From NCBI GenBank assembly GCA_021234155.1, contig JAJEKV010000020.1:6434563-6498562 (forward strand): a DNA stretch of 64,000 bases, in the 5' to 3' direction. Below the pieces are notes generated by a model. The model did not search any database, was not told the DNA's origin, and saw nothing but the letters and a program-made list of their open reading frames with translations. The translations under genes were made by a program, and so were the position numbers. Of the stretch, positions 11,483 through 22,239 are shown piece by piece; the stretch's first letter is position 1; each line of letters opens with the position of its first letter. Source of the stretch: Isoetes taiwanensis (taxonomy: Eukaryota > Streptophyta > Lycopodiopsida > Isoetales > Isoetaceae).

Positions 11483-12280
11483 ATGGATCCTCTGTCTTTT
11501 AAAGTTCCTTGCTGGGATAATCTTTCCAAAGATCCTGATTATAGAGGTCAATTGCCTATCATGGACCCCGTTCATAATGTGCCTCTGCCTTATGGTGAAA
11601 AGAGATCGACTCAGCAAAAGCATTTAGATAACTCTTTCAACAAGGTCCTCGGAAATATTCGACCTTTCAAACCTCCTTTTAGTGCCAAAAGGCTCGACAT
11701 CTTTAATGGTATTTCCTTGGATCTTCCCTATGCATGCAAAGTTAAAGTCTTTTCAGGATTGTGCTGTAATTGTGAAGGTTAATAAAGATGGTATCAAATT
11801 GGACAAACTCTGGTCCTTTTGCCTGAATCTTCACAAAGGAATTTTGATTAATGCTGTCTATTGGCTTCAATCACCTTACATAATGATTTAATGTAAAAGC
11901 AAAAGAACTGCTAATTTCTTCCTCAATCATGGTCCCCTACCTTTGAATCTTTTCAGCTTTCCTTTCTCAAATGGGACCCTAAATTTGAAATTGCTAATTT
12001 AGACAAGCTCTGTGTGGCCCTTCATGGCCTTAATTCCATCTATTGGAATGAGGACTGCCTGAAAATTCTTTTTGACTCTATTGGATCCTATATTTGTACA
12101 GAGTACTCTCCTTACAGACCTCCACACTGCTATATTCAACTTGACATCTCAAAAGATATCCCTTTCCAGATCCCCTTTTTGGATGTCTTTGAAAAAAGAG
12201 CCAATCTATCTTTAAGATGGTTTGGTTTGCCACCTCACTACCAAACTTGTACGGTCAGGCACTTTTGGTATGAAAATTAC
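11483..12280 (+). pseudogene. LINE ORF1, first part (DUF4283-like)
   Basis: It starts MDPLSFKVPCWDNLSKDPDY. After a frame change near 11760 and another before 12014, it reads LCVALHGLNSIYWNEDCLKI and DSIGSYICTEYS, resembling the DUF4283 region of plant LINE ORF1 proteins (RNA-binding, nucleocapsid-like). It ends in WYENY exactly at the gypsy insertion and continues in the same frame at 22240. Confidence 0.7.
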
Positions 12281-13161
12281 TGTTAAGAGTCTCTCACCCT
12301 CTTACCATACACAAGAGAAAAGCACAATCATGAAAACGGGAATCATTACATAGCTAAGACTTACCGGAGTACTCTCAAAGATAGCCTCCACATCTTCCAT
12401 TGTCAATATATCCATCATAGCTCAATTCTGAAATGCATGCAAATATAACATGTATGGATGTGAGGATCTGAGTTATGCTTAGTATAAACAGCTCACAACC
12501 ACTTCATCCTAGCTTGTGATGTGAAAGTCATGCTTACAAACACCAAAATTGCAAGGAATAATGTAAACATCGAGGCACAATTGGGCAAATGAGCATGATT
12601 TCCATTCAACAATAGACAAGGTAATACAACAGCATATAATCCTCTCTCACAAGCCCTCTTTTACATACATATTCAGACCTTAAATAGATCACAACCCTGG
12701 TGCAAAATCCGTTCCCAAACTGCTCCCACGATGCTGGAACCGCTCCGGAAACTTCTAGAACTTTTCCAAGACCATGGAACACCACCGCTTTTCCTTGCAA
12801 CTGCCTCCACGTAGCAGCATTAATCTCCATCGAGCTTCTTGCCAAAGCCTTTGCAAAAACTCTTCACTATTGTCTCACGGAAAATCAATTCCCATTTGCC
12901 CTTTTTTTTATTTTCCACTTTTATAATTTTTTTTGGCTTTTTCAATATATAAAACAACACATTAATATGAAAACATTGAACCTTTAAATAAGTCTTGAAG
13001 GTCCTTGACCTTACTTTTTATCTTAGATCAAGGACTTCTCATTTTTAGCTGCAGAGCTTCTACGCCGTCTTTTGTAGTGACTGGCATAGTCTGATGGCTC
13101 ATTTTCAGAATCTTCTCTAGGATCGTCTTGTTGGTCAACAATCGTGTCAATGGCCTTATCA
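12281..13161 (-). repeat. 3' LTR of the gypsy element
   Basis: 881 bp, TG...CA. It differs from the partner at about 12502 (C/T), 12532 (C/T) and 12824 (T/C). The polyprotein-like frame coming from the internal region continues into this LTR and stops at 13023, so about 46 codons lie inside the LTR. Confidence 0.95.
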
Positions 13162-13538
13162 TATTCTGCTCCCCCCTTTTTTGTGTGGAGCATAGGATCC
13201 ACACAAGCCTTTGGCTCCTTGGGTTGGCAGATGTGATACTTGCGGCAATGCTTGTTGAAAAGATAGATTTGCTTCTTTCTAGCACCATGTACTGCCATAC
13301 TTGTGTCATAATATGCGCTGTTTGCTTGTATCAGGAAGTTCTCCTTAGCCATTGACTCAAAAACTTTGATATATTCAGAAGGCATGTGGCTGATTTTCAG
13401 AAACAGTGCCGTGTCCATCATTGTTGGTTTACATGATCGATTAGGATCGATGTTCATGAGGGGCTCCTTGCTGCTAGCATTGCTTTCAAGTATTATAACC
13501 AGCAATTGACAATAAGCTGCTTGCTTGTAAATAGTAAG
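13023..13538 (-). pseudogene. C-terminal end of the gypsy extension, running into the 3' LTR
   Basis: Downstream of the hAT element the same frame resumes. The product continues VIILESNASSKEPLMNIDPN, KKQIYLFNKHCRKYHICQPK, an acidic patch (DQQDDPREDSENEP) and a basic end (KRRRRSS) and stops at 13023, inside the LTR. The last ~46 codons are thus LTR-encoded. The basic cluster could be a nuclear localisation signal (inference). Confidence 0.65.
13162..13185 (-). other. Polypurine tract of the gypsy element
   Basis: On the reverse strand AAAAAAGGGGGGAGCAGAA lies immediately before the 3' LTR, the expected primer site for plus-strand synthesis. It is also in the reading frame of the C-terminal ORF (KKGGAEYD). 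Confidence 0.8.
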
Positions 13539-13546
13539 GTCTGGAC

Positions 13547-14351
13547 CAGGGTAATAAAGAGTGGCTAAAATTCGTCAAATGGCGATTTTTTAGCCCTTTA
13601 GTCAAATTTCATGGCTAAAGTTTATAAAGGCAATTTTCTTAGAAAAAGCATAATTTAGCCACTCCAAAAGGGGGTAAATTTTGAACGCTTAGAGTTTAGC
13701 CGGGATTGTTTGTTGCATGGTATACTGAATCGCCTTCTCTAAAGTTGATTAGGAGAACCCTGATCAATTCAAATAGCCATACCAATTCTATTCAAGGACC
13801 TCTTTCATTTAGGAATTGCCATTAGCAACCTCAATCATATTTTGAATTTGTATCTATAAGTTGTTTAGATTAAATGCTACGAAGAATGTTACATGATGTG
13901 CATTTTAAGCTTTAAATAGTAGTGCTCTCTTCTTGCAATTGTTGACCCTAAAGGGCTTTATCACCAAATTCACCATTTGGATGCATTTGACCCCAACGTA
14001 AACATGCATGTTCCTTCAAACAATATTGTTTGTTCCTTATAAATTGTACTTTGAACAACTTTGTTATCGTTTTGTAAAAGAAGCATATTGAATCAATGTC
14101 ATTCATGTCCTAATCAGTGCTCAAAGTTTGAAGTTAAATAGTTGCACTTTAGCTGGGGACCAAGAAAAATTCGCCAACATCAGAATTTCATGTCATATAA
14201 ATTTTACATTTTAGCCAAGTGGGAAGATAATTAAAGGGCTTTATTTTATCAAATTTCGCCAAGAAAAAAATCTAAGAACTTTTGTTTTTCATAGGTTTAG
14301 CCAACCTTAATTTGAATAGAAAAACATTTAGGGCCGTTAAAATTTACCCTG
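13547..14351. mobile_element. hAT-like non-autonomous DNA transposon inside the gypsy element
   Basis: 805 bp with terminal inverted repeats CAGGGTAA at both ends, flanked by an 8-bp duplication GTCTGGAC (13539-13546) / GTCTGGAT (14352-14359; 7 of 8 match). The CAGGG terminus and 8-bp target site are hAT hallmarks. There is no transposase inside. It carries several TTTAGCC/GGCTAAA motifs near the ends, possible transposase binding sites. Removing it with one duplication copy restores the frame of the host polyprotein. Confidence 0.85.
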
Positions 14352-16211
14352 GTCTGGATTGTTTTGTGCAGTGGCAATGAAGTTCTTCAAATTTTGAACT
14401 GTATTCTTTTCCGTTGCCCAAGAAGAACCTGGTATGACAGCCCAATTGCAAAGCCCTTGCTGGTCGCTTGTACTCCAATCAAGCCTACGGTGATACATCG
14501 GATCAAAGTTTAGTGATTCCTGTAAATGCAAAGGTGCTTGCATGAACATTTCGCGAATTTCTGGATCTTTTAGAAGCCCTCTTCTCCATAAGTCTGTGAT
14601 TGCTTCCTTATAAGGTGGCAACAATAAAAATTCATAAGCTGGTACAACCATGGTAGCTTGGTGATCATCATTAGCATTCTGATAGCTTGATAAAGCTTCA
14701 TTGTTCATCGTAAGTTGGTGCGTAAGAGTTTGATTCTCTTGGGTCAGATTCTGGAGCCTTTGGATAAGCATTTTTGTTCGCTCCTTGAGCAAGTTTTTCT
14801 GTTTTTCAAAATGGTCATTTGTACCTGTAGCATTTTGCTTTTTCATATTAAAATGATCCAAAGCCAAAACATCATATTTGGCTAGCAAATCCTTGTATTG
14901 GTCAGTCTTCTGCTGGATTTCTATTTGGAACTCAGAATTTTGGCGTTCCACACTTGTGATTTGACTTTCTAAATCAGCCATGGCCTTACTTTGCATCTGC
15001 AACTCATCAAGCATCTCATTGAATAATTCTTCATTGCGTTTGAGAAGATCTTGCTTCCGTTCAAAGAAGGTTGGCTTGGGAGATACAAAATCAGCCCCTG
15101 GTGTATCATGATTGCTTGCTAATACAACTTGCTCCTCAAGAACCCCATCAAGGATAGAGATTGAACTTGGAGTTTTATCCTGGAACAATTGAAAAGACAT
15201 TGTCAGAAATGAGAAGATATTCTTGAGAAAATTTCCAGTTTGAACTTTCTGATTTTTGACCACATAAAGGTCATGAACGCCCTGCATGATTCTAGAAAAG
15301 AACATTCTAAGCAAATTCAGCCAGAACAATATCTGATTTTTTGAATGAGTTACATTTTCAACCGTGGTACAAGACAACACAATGTCTCTTTTAACATTAT
15401 TTTTAGAAAGAATTCTGTTTTCAGTTTTCCCTTGAATTTGATGTGCCCAACTTCTTTGTTTTAAAAGATACCTATTTAGAACCTGCTCACGTTCAAGTTT
15501 AAATCGCATATATCTATGTCTTACGGCATGGTTTGGACCCTTGCCAAAGCAGAGTAGGATTTTATGTGGAGACCAGAATTCAATATAATGCATAGCCTCC
15601 ATAAAATCATCATTAGGATAAACTTTTATGCAATTATCACTCCACCAATGCTTTGCAGATGGTCCAGGTATTGGTGTCATGATTAAGCGCAAAATGGCGT
15701 TTGCATGGTGTGCTCGTTTGAGTTTCCTATAGAAGTGTGGCTGAAACATGGTTTCTTGCCATTCCCACAAGTATAAAGTAATTGCTAGGCATCTTTGCTT
15801 TGGAATTGGCATGGCCCTGTGGACATTAATGGTAGGTTTCTCCATGTATTTCTTTAACCTGCTACCATTTACAATTAAAGGTAATATATGTCCTTCCAAA
15901 TCTGCTAAATGTACCGAGCCATTGTCGTTTACATGATGAATTAAAAAGGGACCTAACCATCTTATTTTCAGTTTTCCTGGATGTTGCTTGTATCTAGAGT
16001 CATATAATAGAACTTTGTCACCCTTATTGAAATTTTTCTTCTTCTGTTTCTTGTCTATCCAAGCTTTTCTAGCCTGCTTAGCCACTTGTTGTTGCCAAAG
16101 TGCATATTGGCGTTTTTCATCCAAGGATTCCAATTGGAATAACCTATGTGCAACTGATTTGTCAAGTGACAATCTATCTTGTACTGCTATTCGAAGACTC
16201 GGGATTACAAA
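14352..16211 (-). pseudogene. Integrase C-terminus fused to a long coiled-coil extension of unknown function
   Basis: After the amber codon the frame gives the integrase C-terminal fold (KGDKVLLYDSRY, GKLKIRWLGPFLIHHV). Without a stop it runs on for about 500 residues that match no known domain: a Trp/His-rich part (WWSDNCIKVYPNDDFMEAMH), a segment with hydrophobic stretches (NQILFWLNLLRMFF), a coiled coil (about residues 370-500; QDLLKRNEELFNEMLDELQM, then NLLKERTKMLIQRLQNLTQE) and a conserved-looking end (YEFLLLPPYKEAITDLWRRG). The frame passes into the hAT insertion at 14351. Confidence 0.75.
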
Positions 16212-18164
16212 CTAAAAAGGCATAACTGCCTCTATGCCATATGTAAGTTGAAATAGTGTCTGGCCTGTTACAGTTTTGTAGGCAGTCCTATATGCCCATA
16301 ATACAGCCGGAAGTTTAAGTTCCCAATCTGTTCTTGTAGATTCACAAATCTTTTTCAAGATTGTAATCAATGTTTTATTAGTGGATTCCGCTTGCCCATT
16401 TGCTCTTGGGTAGTAAGGAGTGGATTTCCGATGGGTAATGAGAAAGTTTCGTACAAGAGTTTCAATTGTCTCATTTAGAAAATGCACACCTCTATCACTT
16501 ACTATCTCAAGAGGGCACCCAAATCGTGTTATGATCTGCTGGTATAAAACTTTAGCCACACTCAACGCGGTATTATCTTTCAAAGCTCTTGCCTCTGCCC
16601 ATTTCGTATTATAATCTGTTAAAATCAAAATGTATTGGGCTTTAGTTCTAGCTGCAGGGGGATTTACTGGACCAACAAAGTCCATGCCCCATTTTTCAAA
16701 GGGGCCCAACGGTAAGATTGGTGTAAGTGGCATGTAGCTATGTTCTCCAGGTTTACCCATACGCTGGCAAATGTCACAAGTGCGTGCTTCATTCAAACAG
16801 TCTTTAAAAAGTGTGGGCCACCATAGACCCCCTTGTAATATCTTTTTAGCTGTGATGTCTGCTGCAAAGTGTCCTCCACCTATCCCTTGATGCGCTTCTT
16901 GAAGAATGTCCTCTATTTCATGAGGCATTACACATCTTCTTAGAACATTATCTTGCCCTCTCTTATAGAGTTGTCCCGAGATAAGACAAAACTTGGATGC
17001 TTTTCGAATGAAATCCTTCTGTTGCGGCCGTGAAAGCTTATCAGGGCATTTACCAGATGCTAAATATTCTGTTAAACCAGCATACCATGGTGGGGTTGCC
17101 ACTACTTTGAAAAGGCTCACATCAGGCAATTCAACATTTACACCTGTGGGGGATTCCCCTGTTGTTAATCTGGATAAGTGGTCTGGGACTGTATGGGATG
17201 TTCCAGGTTTTAAAACCACTCTAAAATTGAACTCCTGTAAGATTAATAACCAGCGAGTGATTCTTCCTGTAACACAAGGTTTGTTGATCAAATATAATAG
17301 CGCTTGATGGTCCACATAGAATATAAAGAAATTGCCCAGTAAATAGTGACGAAATTTTTGAACGGCAAAAACCATAGCTAAGCCTTCACGTTCTGTGGTA
17401 TTGTAATTCCGCTCAGCTGCATTTAATTGCTTACTTGCAAAGTGAATTGGGCGATCAACTTTAGAAGTAACTTGTTGGGCCAAGACTGCTCCAATAGCTA
17501 TTTTCGAAGCATCTACATGAACATGGAATTCATAATCCCAATTTGGAGTTATCAGGATTGGAGCAGAAGTCATTAAGACTTTTATCCTTTCAAATGCTTG
17601 TTGGCATTGCGATGTCCATATAAATTTACTTTTTGGACTTACCAATTGGTTCAATGGGGCTGCTATGTCAGCCAACTTACCACAGAATTTACGATAATAG
17701 TTAGCTTTTCCCAAAAATCTTTTTACTTCTGTGATATTTTTTGGTGGATCCATTTGCACTATAGCTTGAATTTTACTTGGATCTGTGAGCAATCCTTCTT
17801 TGCATACAACGTGACCAAGCAACATGCCATGCTTTACAAGGAAAACACACTTCTCAGGATTTAGAGACACCCCATATTGGCGGCATCTTTGGAAACACAA
17901 CTGTAGCTTGGTTATATGATCATTGAAGCTACTAAAAACTGTGAAATCGTCTAAAAATATTTCCATAAAATTCCCTATATATCCCTTAAAGACCATCAGC
18001 ATCACACGTTGAAATAATGATGGCGCATTACTTAAGCCGAATGGCATCACTCTGTATGCAAATGTACCAAATGGAGTTATAAATGTCGTTTTTAGTTGAT
18101 CATTGGGGTGGATCTTCATCTGATTTGTAACCACTGAAGCCATCCATGAAGGAATAGCATTCAT
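16212..18164 (-). pseudogene. Gypsy reverse transcriptase, RNase H and integrase
   Basis: RT continues with TFAYRVMPFGLSNAPSLFQR and the catalytic FLDDFTVFS. RNase H has FHVHVDASKIAIGAVLAQQ and DHQALLYL. Integrase has the HHCC zinc site (HQGIGGGHFAAD, CDICQRMGKPG), first Asp in WGMDFVGPV, second in VSDRGVHFLN, and the Glu in YPRANGQAESTNKTL, so the DDE triad is complete. A TAG at 16212-16214 interrupts the C-terminus just after YGIEAVMPF. The next segment continues in the same frame. Confidence 0.92.
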
Positions 18165-20376
18165 GACCTGCGACCTTTTCCAATACCTGATCAGTGAAGG
18201 GTAATGGAAAATGATCTTTTTCTGTCATTTCATTTAACTTGCGGAAGTCAACACATACACGGAGCTTACCATTTTTCTTCAAGACCACCACTATTGGAGA
18301 TACCCATTCACTCGTTTCAACTTCGAAGATAAATCCAGCTTGCAACAGTTTCTGAATTTCTTCTTTTACACTTAAGGCAAAGTTTGGGTTCATGCGATAA
18401 GCCCTTTGATAGACTGGTTTAGCATGAGGCACCAATGGTATCCTCATTTGGCAAATTTCTGGGTCAATGCCTCTTAAATCTGTATAACTCCATGCAAACA
18501 CATCCTTGTATTGCTGAAGTAATTGTAAAGCATTATCACGAATCCCTGATGGTAAATTCAGGCCAAGATGAACTTCTTGTGGCTGTCCTTCAGTTCCTAA
18601 ATTGACTGGTTCAGTTTCTGGAGTGCCAAGATGAGGATGCAAAATGTTATTTTCCATTTGATGTGCTGGTCTGGACTCTAGAACAGCAACTTCTTGTGTT
18701 GTTCCAGCACCTTGCTTTTGTACAGGCTCAGCCATGTAACATGTTTCTGAGTCCGAAGATAATATTTCAGATTCTACAGGTAGCACATTATAGAAATCTT
18801 CATCATTTCCAAATTCCTCATAGAGGTCATCCTCAACTTCACTATCGGAAAAGACTGGTTGCTCCACTAAAATTGTTGCATTTCCTGTAGGCAAATCAAT
18901 TTTGGTGATTTTGCCTTGGTTATTGAGCCTTATTGAGTTATCCGACCAATCGTGTAAAACTTGGGCTGCCCTGAGCCATGGTCTACCAAGTAAAATTTGA
19001 TAGTCCAGTGTTCCTGTTTTTGTATCAAGGATAACAAAATCTTGCTGGAAGTTTAAGCCGACAATTGTAAAAGGAACTTCCTTTACAATGCCTAGGGGTT
19101 CAACTTGACGTTGGTCTGCCATTCGAACATGGAAAGATGCAGCATGTAAACGGCCTAGTTTGAGTTTTTTCCTAAGGCTGTCAGCCATAATATTAACTCC
19201 AGCACCACCATCAATTGGAACCCTATGTATAACATGCTCTTTTATTTCCAATGTCAATGTGGGAGTTTGTTTGTCCATTGGCTCAGTTTGAAAGGCAGTG
19301 AAAACATGTTGCTTCTCATACAACGATGCGGGTATTCCCATACTTGGTATATACTTGGCTATCATCTCAATAGTTATAAGTACCGTAGCTTCTTGTATCC
19401 GTTCACTCAACTTTTGGAGATCATTATCACATTCATCCATCTTTTGAAATTCCTTAAATCCTGGAAAGTACTTTGCTATCAATTTTAACGGGGTGGGAAT
19501 CAACATTTTCCTCACTTGGTCTTTTAATTTGCTTAAATGTGTGATATCTTCATCTTCTACTTGTGAGGGTAAATTTGAGTTCTGTAGTTCATGAATTTGC
19601 TCTCTAGTAAATTCATAAACAGCTTCCTCCTCTTCCACATTAGGGTATATTTCTCTTTTCTTCCGTCGTGAATTTTCTATAGGAATCTTTTCAACATGAA
19701 TCCCTTCTCTTTGAGCTTTACCTCTTGTAACAACATTTGCTTCCACTGCGTTCTCTTCCACGCTGACCATCCGGGCTTCTTCTACCTTGGTCTCAACTTT
19801 CTTAGTCGCAGTCTCCTTTCTGATTGGGGCTTTGCAATCTCTTGCATAATGCCCTTTAGTGCCACATTTCCAGCACTCTATTTCTGTAACCTCTTTCTTC
19901 CTTGACGACTCAGCCACCACAGCACAAGCCTCTGTAGTTACTTTTCCCTTGTTTCTTGCATTAAAGTAACAATCTTTCGTTTCGTGATTGTCCTTATTAC
20001 AGATATGACAATGTTTTTCCCCTATAGATGTCCTACATTCATTTGCATAATGCCCCGGTTTAGAGCATTTATTACACCACACATAACTTCTATTTTTATC
20101 TCGACTTGCCAATCTTTTGACGTTTTCCTCCATGCTTTGCAATTTAAATTGCAAATCTTTGACTCCTTTCACCTCTTGGTTTACTTTCTTTTGCACTATA
20201 TGCTCCAAATCTGTTTTACCCTTCTCGGCACTCAGAATTGAAGTGATCTCAGCAGCCCTCTTGACTGCCTTATCTAAGGTCTCCGGACCTTCTAATTCAA
20301 GTTGTTGCTTAATTCGTACAGGAAATCCCTGTACAAACCAGCTAACTATGTCTTCTGTATGAGGCTTAGGACTCAA
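18129..20376 (-). pseudogene. Gypsy gag C-terminus, protease and start of reverse transcriptase
   Basis: A 758-residue frame. Three CCHC knuckles: WCNKCSKPGHYANEC, CHICNKDNHETKDC, CWKCGTKGHYARDC (about residues 100-185). The protease active site is VPIDGGAGVNIM, DGG instead of the usual D-S/T-G. RT begins near YQRAYRMNPNFALSVKEEI and runs to FMDGFSGY (motif A aspartate). The frame is lost near 18121-18130 by one extra base in an A-run, and the next frame takes over with the following RT block. Confidence 0.9.
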
Positions 20377-20883
20377 TTTGCTTGCTAATTCAGAAACTCT
20401 AATGGCAAAGTCCTTTGGTTTCTCACTAGATTGAATCTATATAGTTTTTAATTCCTCCTTAATCTCTCTCGTAGTAGGCACTGTGTAGAATGCTTCCAAA
20501 AACTTCTCTTTAAGAACAGCCCATGTTTTAACATTGTCCATGTTCTCCTAGACCCAATTTGCTATTTTTCCCTCCAACGTAGTAGGGAATAAAGCTATTC
20601 TTACATCATCACTAGTATCCCCATTTAATGTGCTTATCGTTTCAAACTGCATAATATGAGTTTTGGGATTTGTATCCTTATCTTTTCCCGACCCATATTT
20701 GGGATATCTATGGTGGGAAGTACTCATCCTGAAGATTTTTTGAATATCGGGTAAAATCTGTGATGCTCTTACTTCTTGTAATTTTTGGGCTTCTCTCCTA
20801 GCCCTTCTCTCAGATCTTTCCTTCTCTTGTTTCTCTCTTGTCTCTTGTCTCTTCTTGCGTTCCTCAGCAAGACTCTTATACAT
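20376..20883 (-). pseudogene. Gypsy gag, N-terminal part, with two amber codons
   Basis: It starts with a charged coiled coil (MYKSLAEERKKRQETREKQE) and then SHHRYPKYGSGKDKDTNP and ALFPTTLEGKIANWV, the capsid-like retrotransposon gag region. TAG codons at 20548-20550 and 20437-20439 interrupt a frame that is otherwise continuous with the next segment. No frameshift is needed. A working gag could not be made without readthrough. Confidence 0.8.
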
Positions 20884-21094
20884 ATATCAGAGTTCTGGAG
20901 TACTTTTTACTGTACAGAAATTTCTGGACAGCAGGTACAACTTTTAATGATACCATCACTAATGCTTGAAATTAAGTTCTGAATTTTGGCAGGCTGGTAC
21001 CTTACTCATTGTTCTAAGTCCCTGTAAAATTTCAGTTTAAAATAACAAGTCTAGACTGAGATATTCAAGTCTGATACAGACTGAATTTCCTGCG

Positions 21095-21316
21095 CTATGA
21101 TAGCTCCAGTTTGCTTAAAGCTTGGGTGACACTTCCTCTCATCTTTCTAGTGGGTTTAGCAACTTTAGGTACTTCCTTGATCATCATTTTAAGGAAAGAA
21201 GTAGGTATCACATAAGCTAATGGCTTTTTAGGACAAATTCCACCTGTGGATATTTTAGCAACTAGACATTTCTCTTTCTTACGCAACTCTTTTTTAATAC
21301 TCCTCAATGAATGCAT
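21095..21316 (-). CDS. Small basic leader ORF between PBS and gag
   Basis: A 73-residue frame starts 15 bases downstream of the PBS. It is Lys/Arg-rich (MHSLRSIKKELRKKEKCLVA) with no known domain. Its position in the 5' leader, ahead of gag, suggests either an upstream ORF or the decayed N-terminus of gag. It is unrecognised. Confidence 0.3.
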   Translation of the reverse strand: MHSLRSIKKELRKKEKCLVAKISTGGICPKKPLAYVIPTSFLKMMIKEVPKVAKPTRKMRGSVTQALSKLELS

Positions 21317-21330
21317 CAGCTATGTTATGG

Positions 21331-21350
21331 GTCCCGGCAACGGAACCAAA
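21331..21350 (-). other. Primer binding site of the gypsy element (tRNA-Asp-like)
   Basis: On the reverse strand, four bases inside the 5' LTR, the sequence reads TGGTTCCGTTGCCGGGAC. This matches the complement of the plant tRNA-Asp 3' end (TGGCGCCGTTGCCGGGGA, from memory of the family) with about three mismatches. Confidence 0.75.
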
Positions 21351-21353
21351 ATA

Positions 21354-22234
21354 TGTTAAGAGTCTCTCACCCTCTTACCATACACAAGAGAAAAGCACAA
21401 TCATGAAAACGGGAATCATTACATAGCTAAGACTTACCGGAGTACTCTCAAAGATAGCCTCCACATCTTCCATTGTCAATATATCCATCATAGCTCAATT
21501 CTGAAATGCATGCAAATATAACATGTATGGATGTGAGGATCTGAGTTATGCTTAGTATAAACAGCTCACAACCATTTCATCCTAGCTTGTGATGTGAAAG
21601 TCATGTTTACAAACACCAAAATTGCAAGGAATAATGTAAACATCGAGGCACAATTGGGCAAATGAGCATGATTTCCATTCAACAATAGACAAGGTAATAC
21701 AACAGCATATAATCCTCTCTCACAAGCCCTCTTTTACATACATATTCAGACCTTAAATAGATCACAACCCTGGTGCAAAATCCGTTCCCAAACTGCTCCC
21801 ACGATGCTGGAACCGCTCCGGAAACTTCTAGAACTTTTCCAAGACCATGGAACACCACCGCTTTTCCTTGCAACTGCCTCCACGTAGCAGCATTAACCTC
21901 CATCGAGCTTCTTGCCAAAGCCTTTGCAAAAACTCTTCACTATTGTCTCACGGAAAATCAATTCCCATTTGCCCTTTTTTTTATTTTCCACTTTTATAAT
22001 TTTTTTTGGCTTTTTCAATATATAAAACAACACATTAATATGAAAACATTGAACCTTTAAATAAGTCTTGAAGGTCCTTGACCTTACTTTTTATCTTAGA
22101 TCAAGGACTTCTCATTTTTAGCTGCAGAGCTTCTACGCCGTCTTTTGTAGTGACTGGCATAGTCTGATGGCTCATTTTCAGAATCTTCTCTAGGATCGTC
22201 TTGTTGGTCAACAATCGTGTCAATGGCCTTATCA
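21354..22234 (-). repeat. 5' LTR of the gypsy element
   Basis: 881 bp, TG...CA, partner of 12281-13161. Its right edge is followed by the target duplication ATTAC and the resuming LINE ORF1. Confidence 0.95.
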
Positions 22235-22239
22235 ATTAC

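Larger units (their letters stand above)
12281..22234 (-). mobile_element. Full-length Ty3/gypsy LTR retrotransposon, nested in LINE ORF1
   Basis: 9,954 bp. LTRs of 881 bp at 12281-13161 and 21354-22234 begin TGTTAAGAGT and end CTTATCA, and they differ at three positions by my reading. It is flanked by a perfect 5-bp duplication, ATTAC (12276-12280 and 22235-22239). Reading on the reverse strand: 5' LTR (right), PBS, short leader ORF, gag with CCHC knuckles, protease, RT, RNase H, integrase, a long coiled-coil extension, PPT, 3' LTR (left). Coding damage: three amber codons, one frameshift and an hAT insertion. The PBS resembles tRNA-Asp, as in Athila/Tat-type elements. No chromodomain is seen. 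Confidence 0.96.

Noticed and set aside
12606-12845. 79-residue ORF repeated at 21679-21918
   Set aside because: Both lie inside the gypsy LTRs and are repeated only because the LTRs are. There is no sign of coding selection in the three LTR differences.
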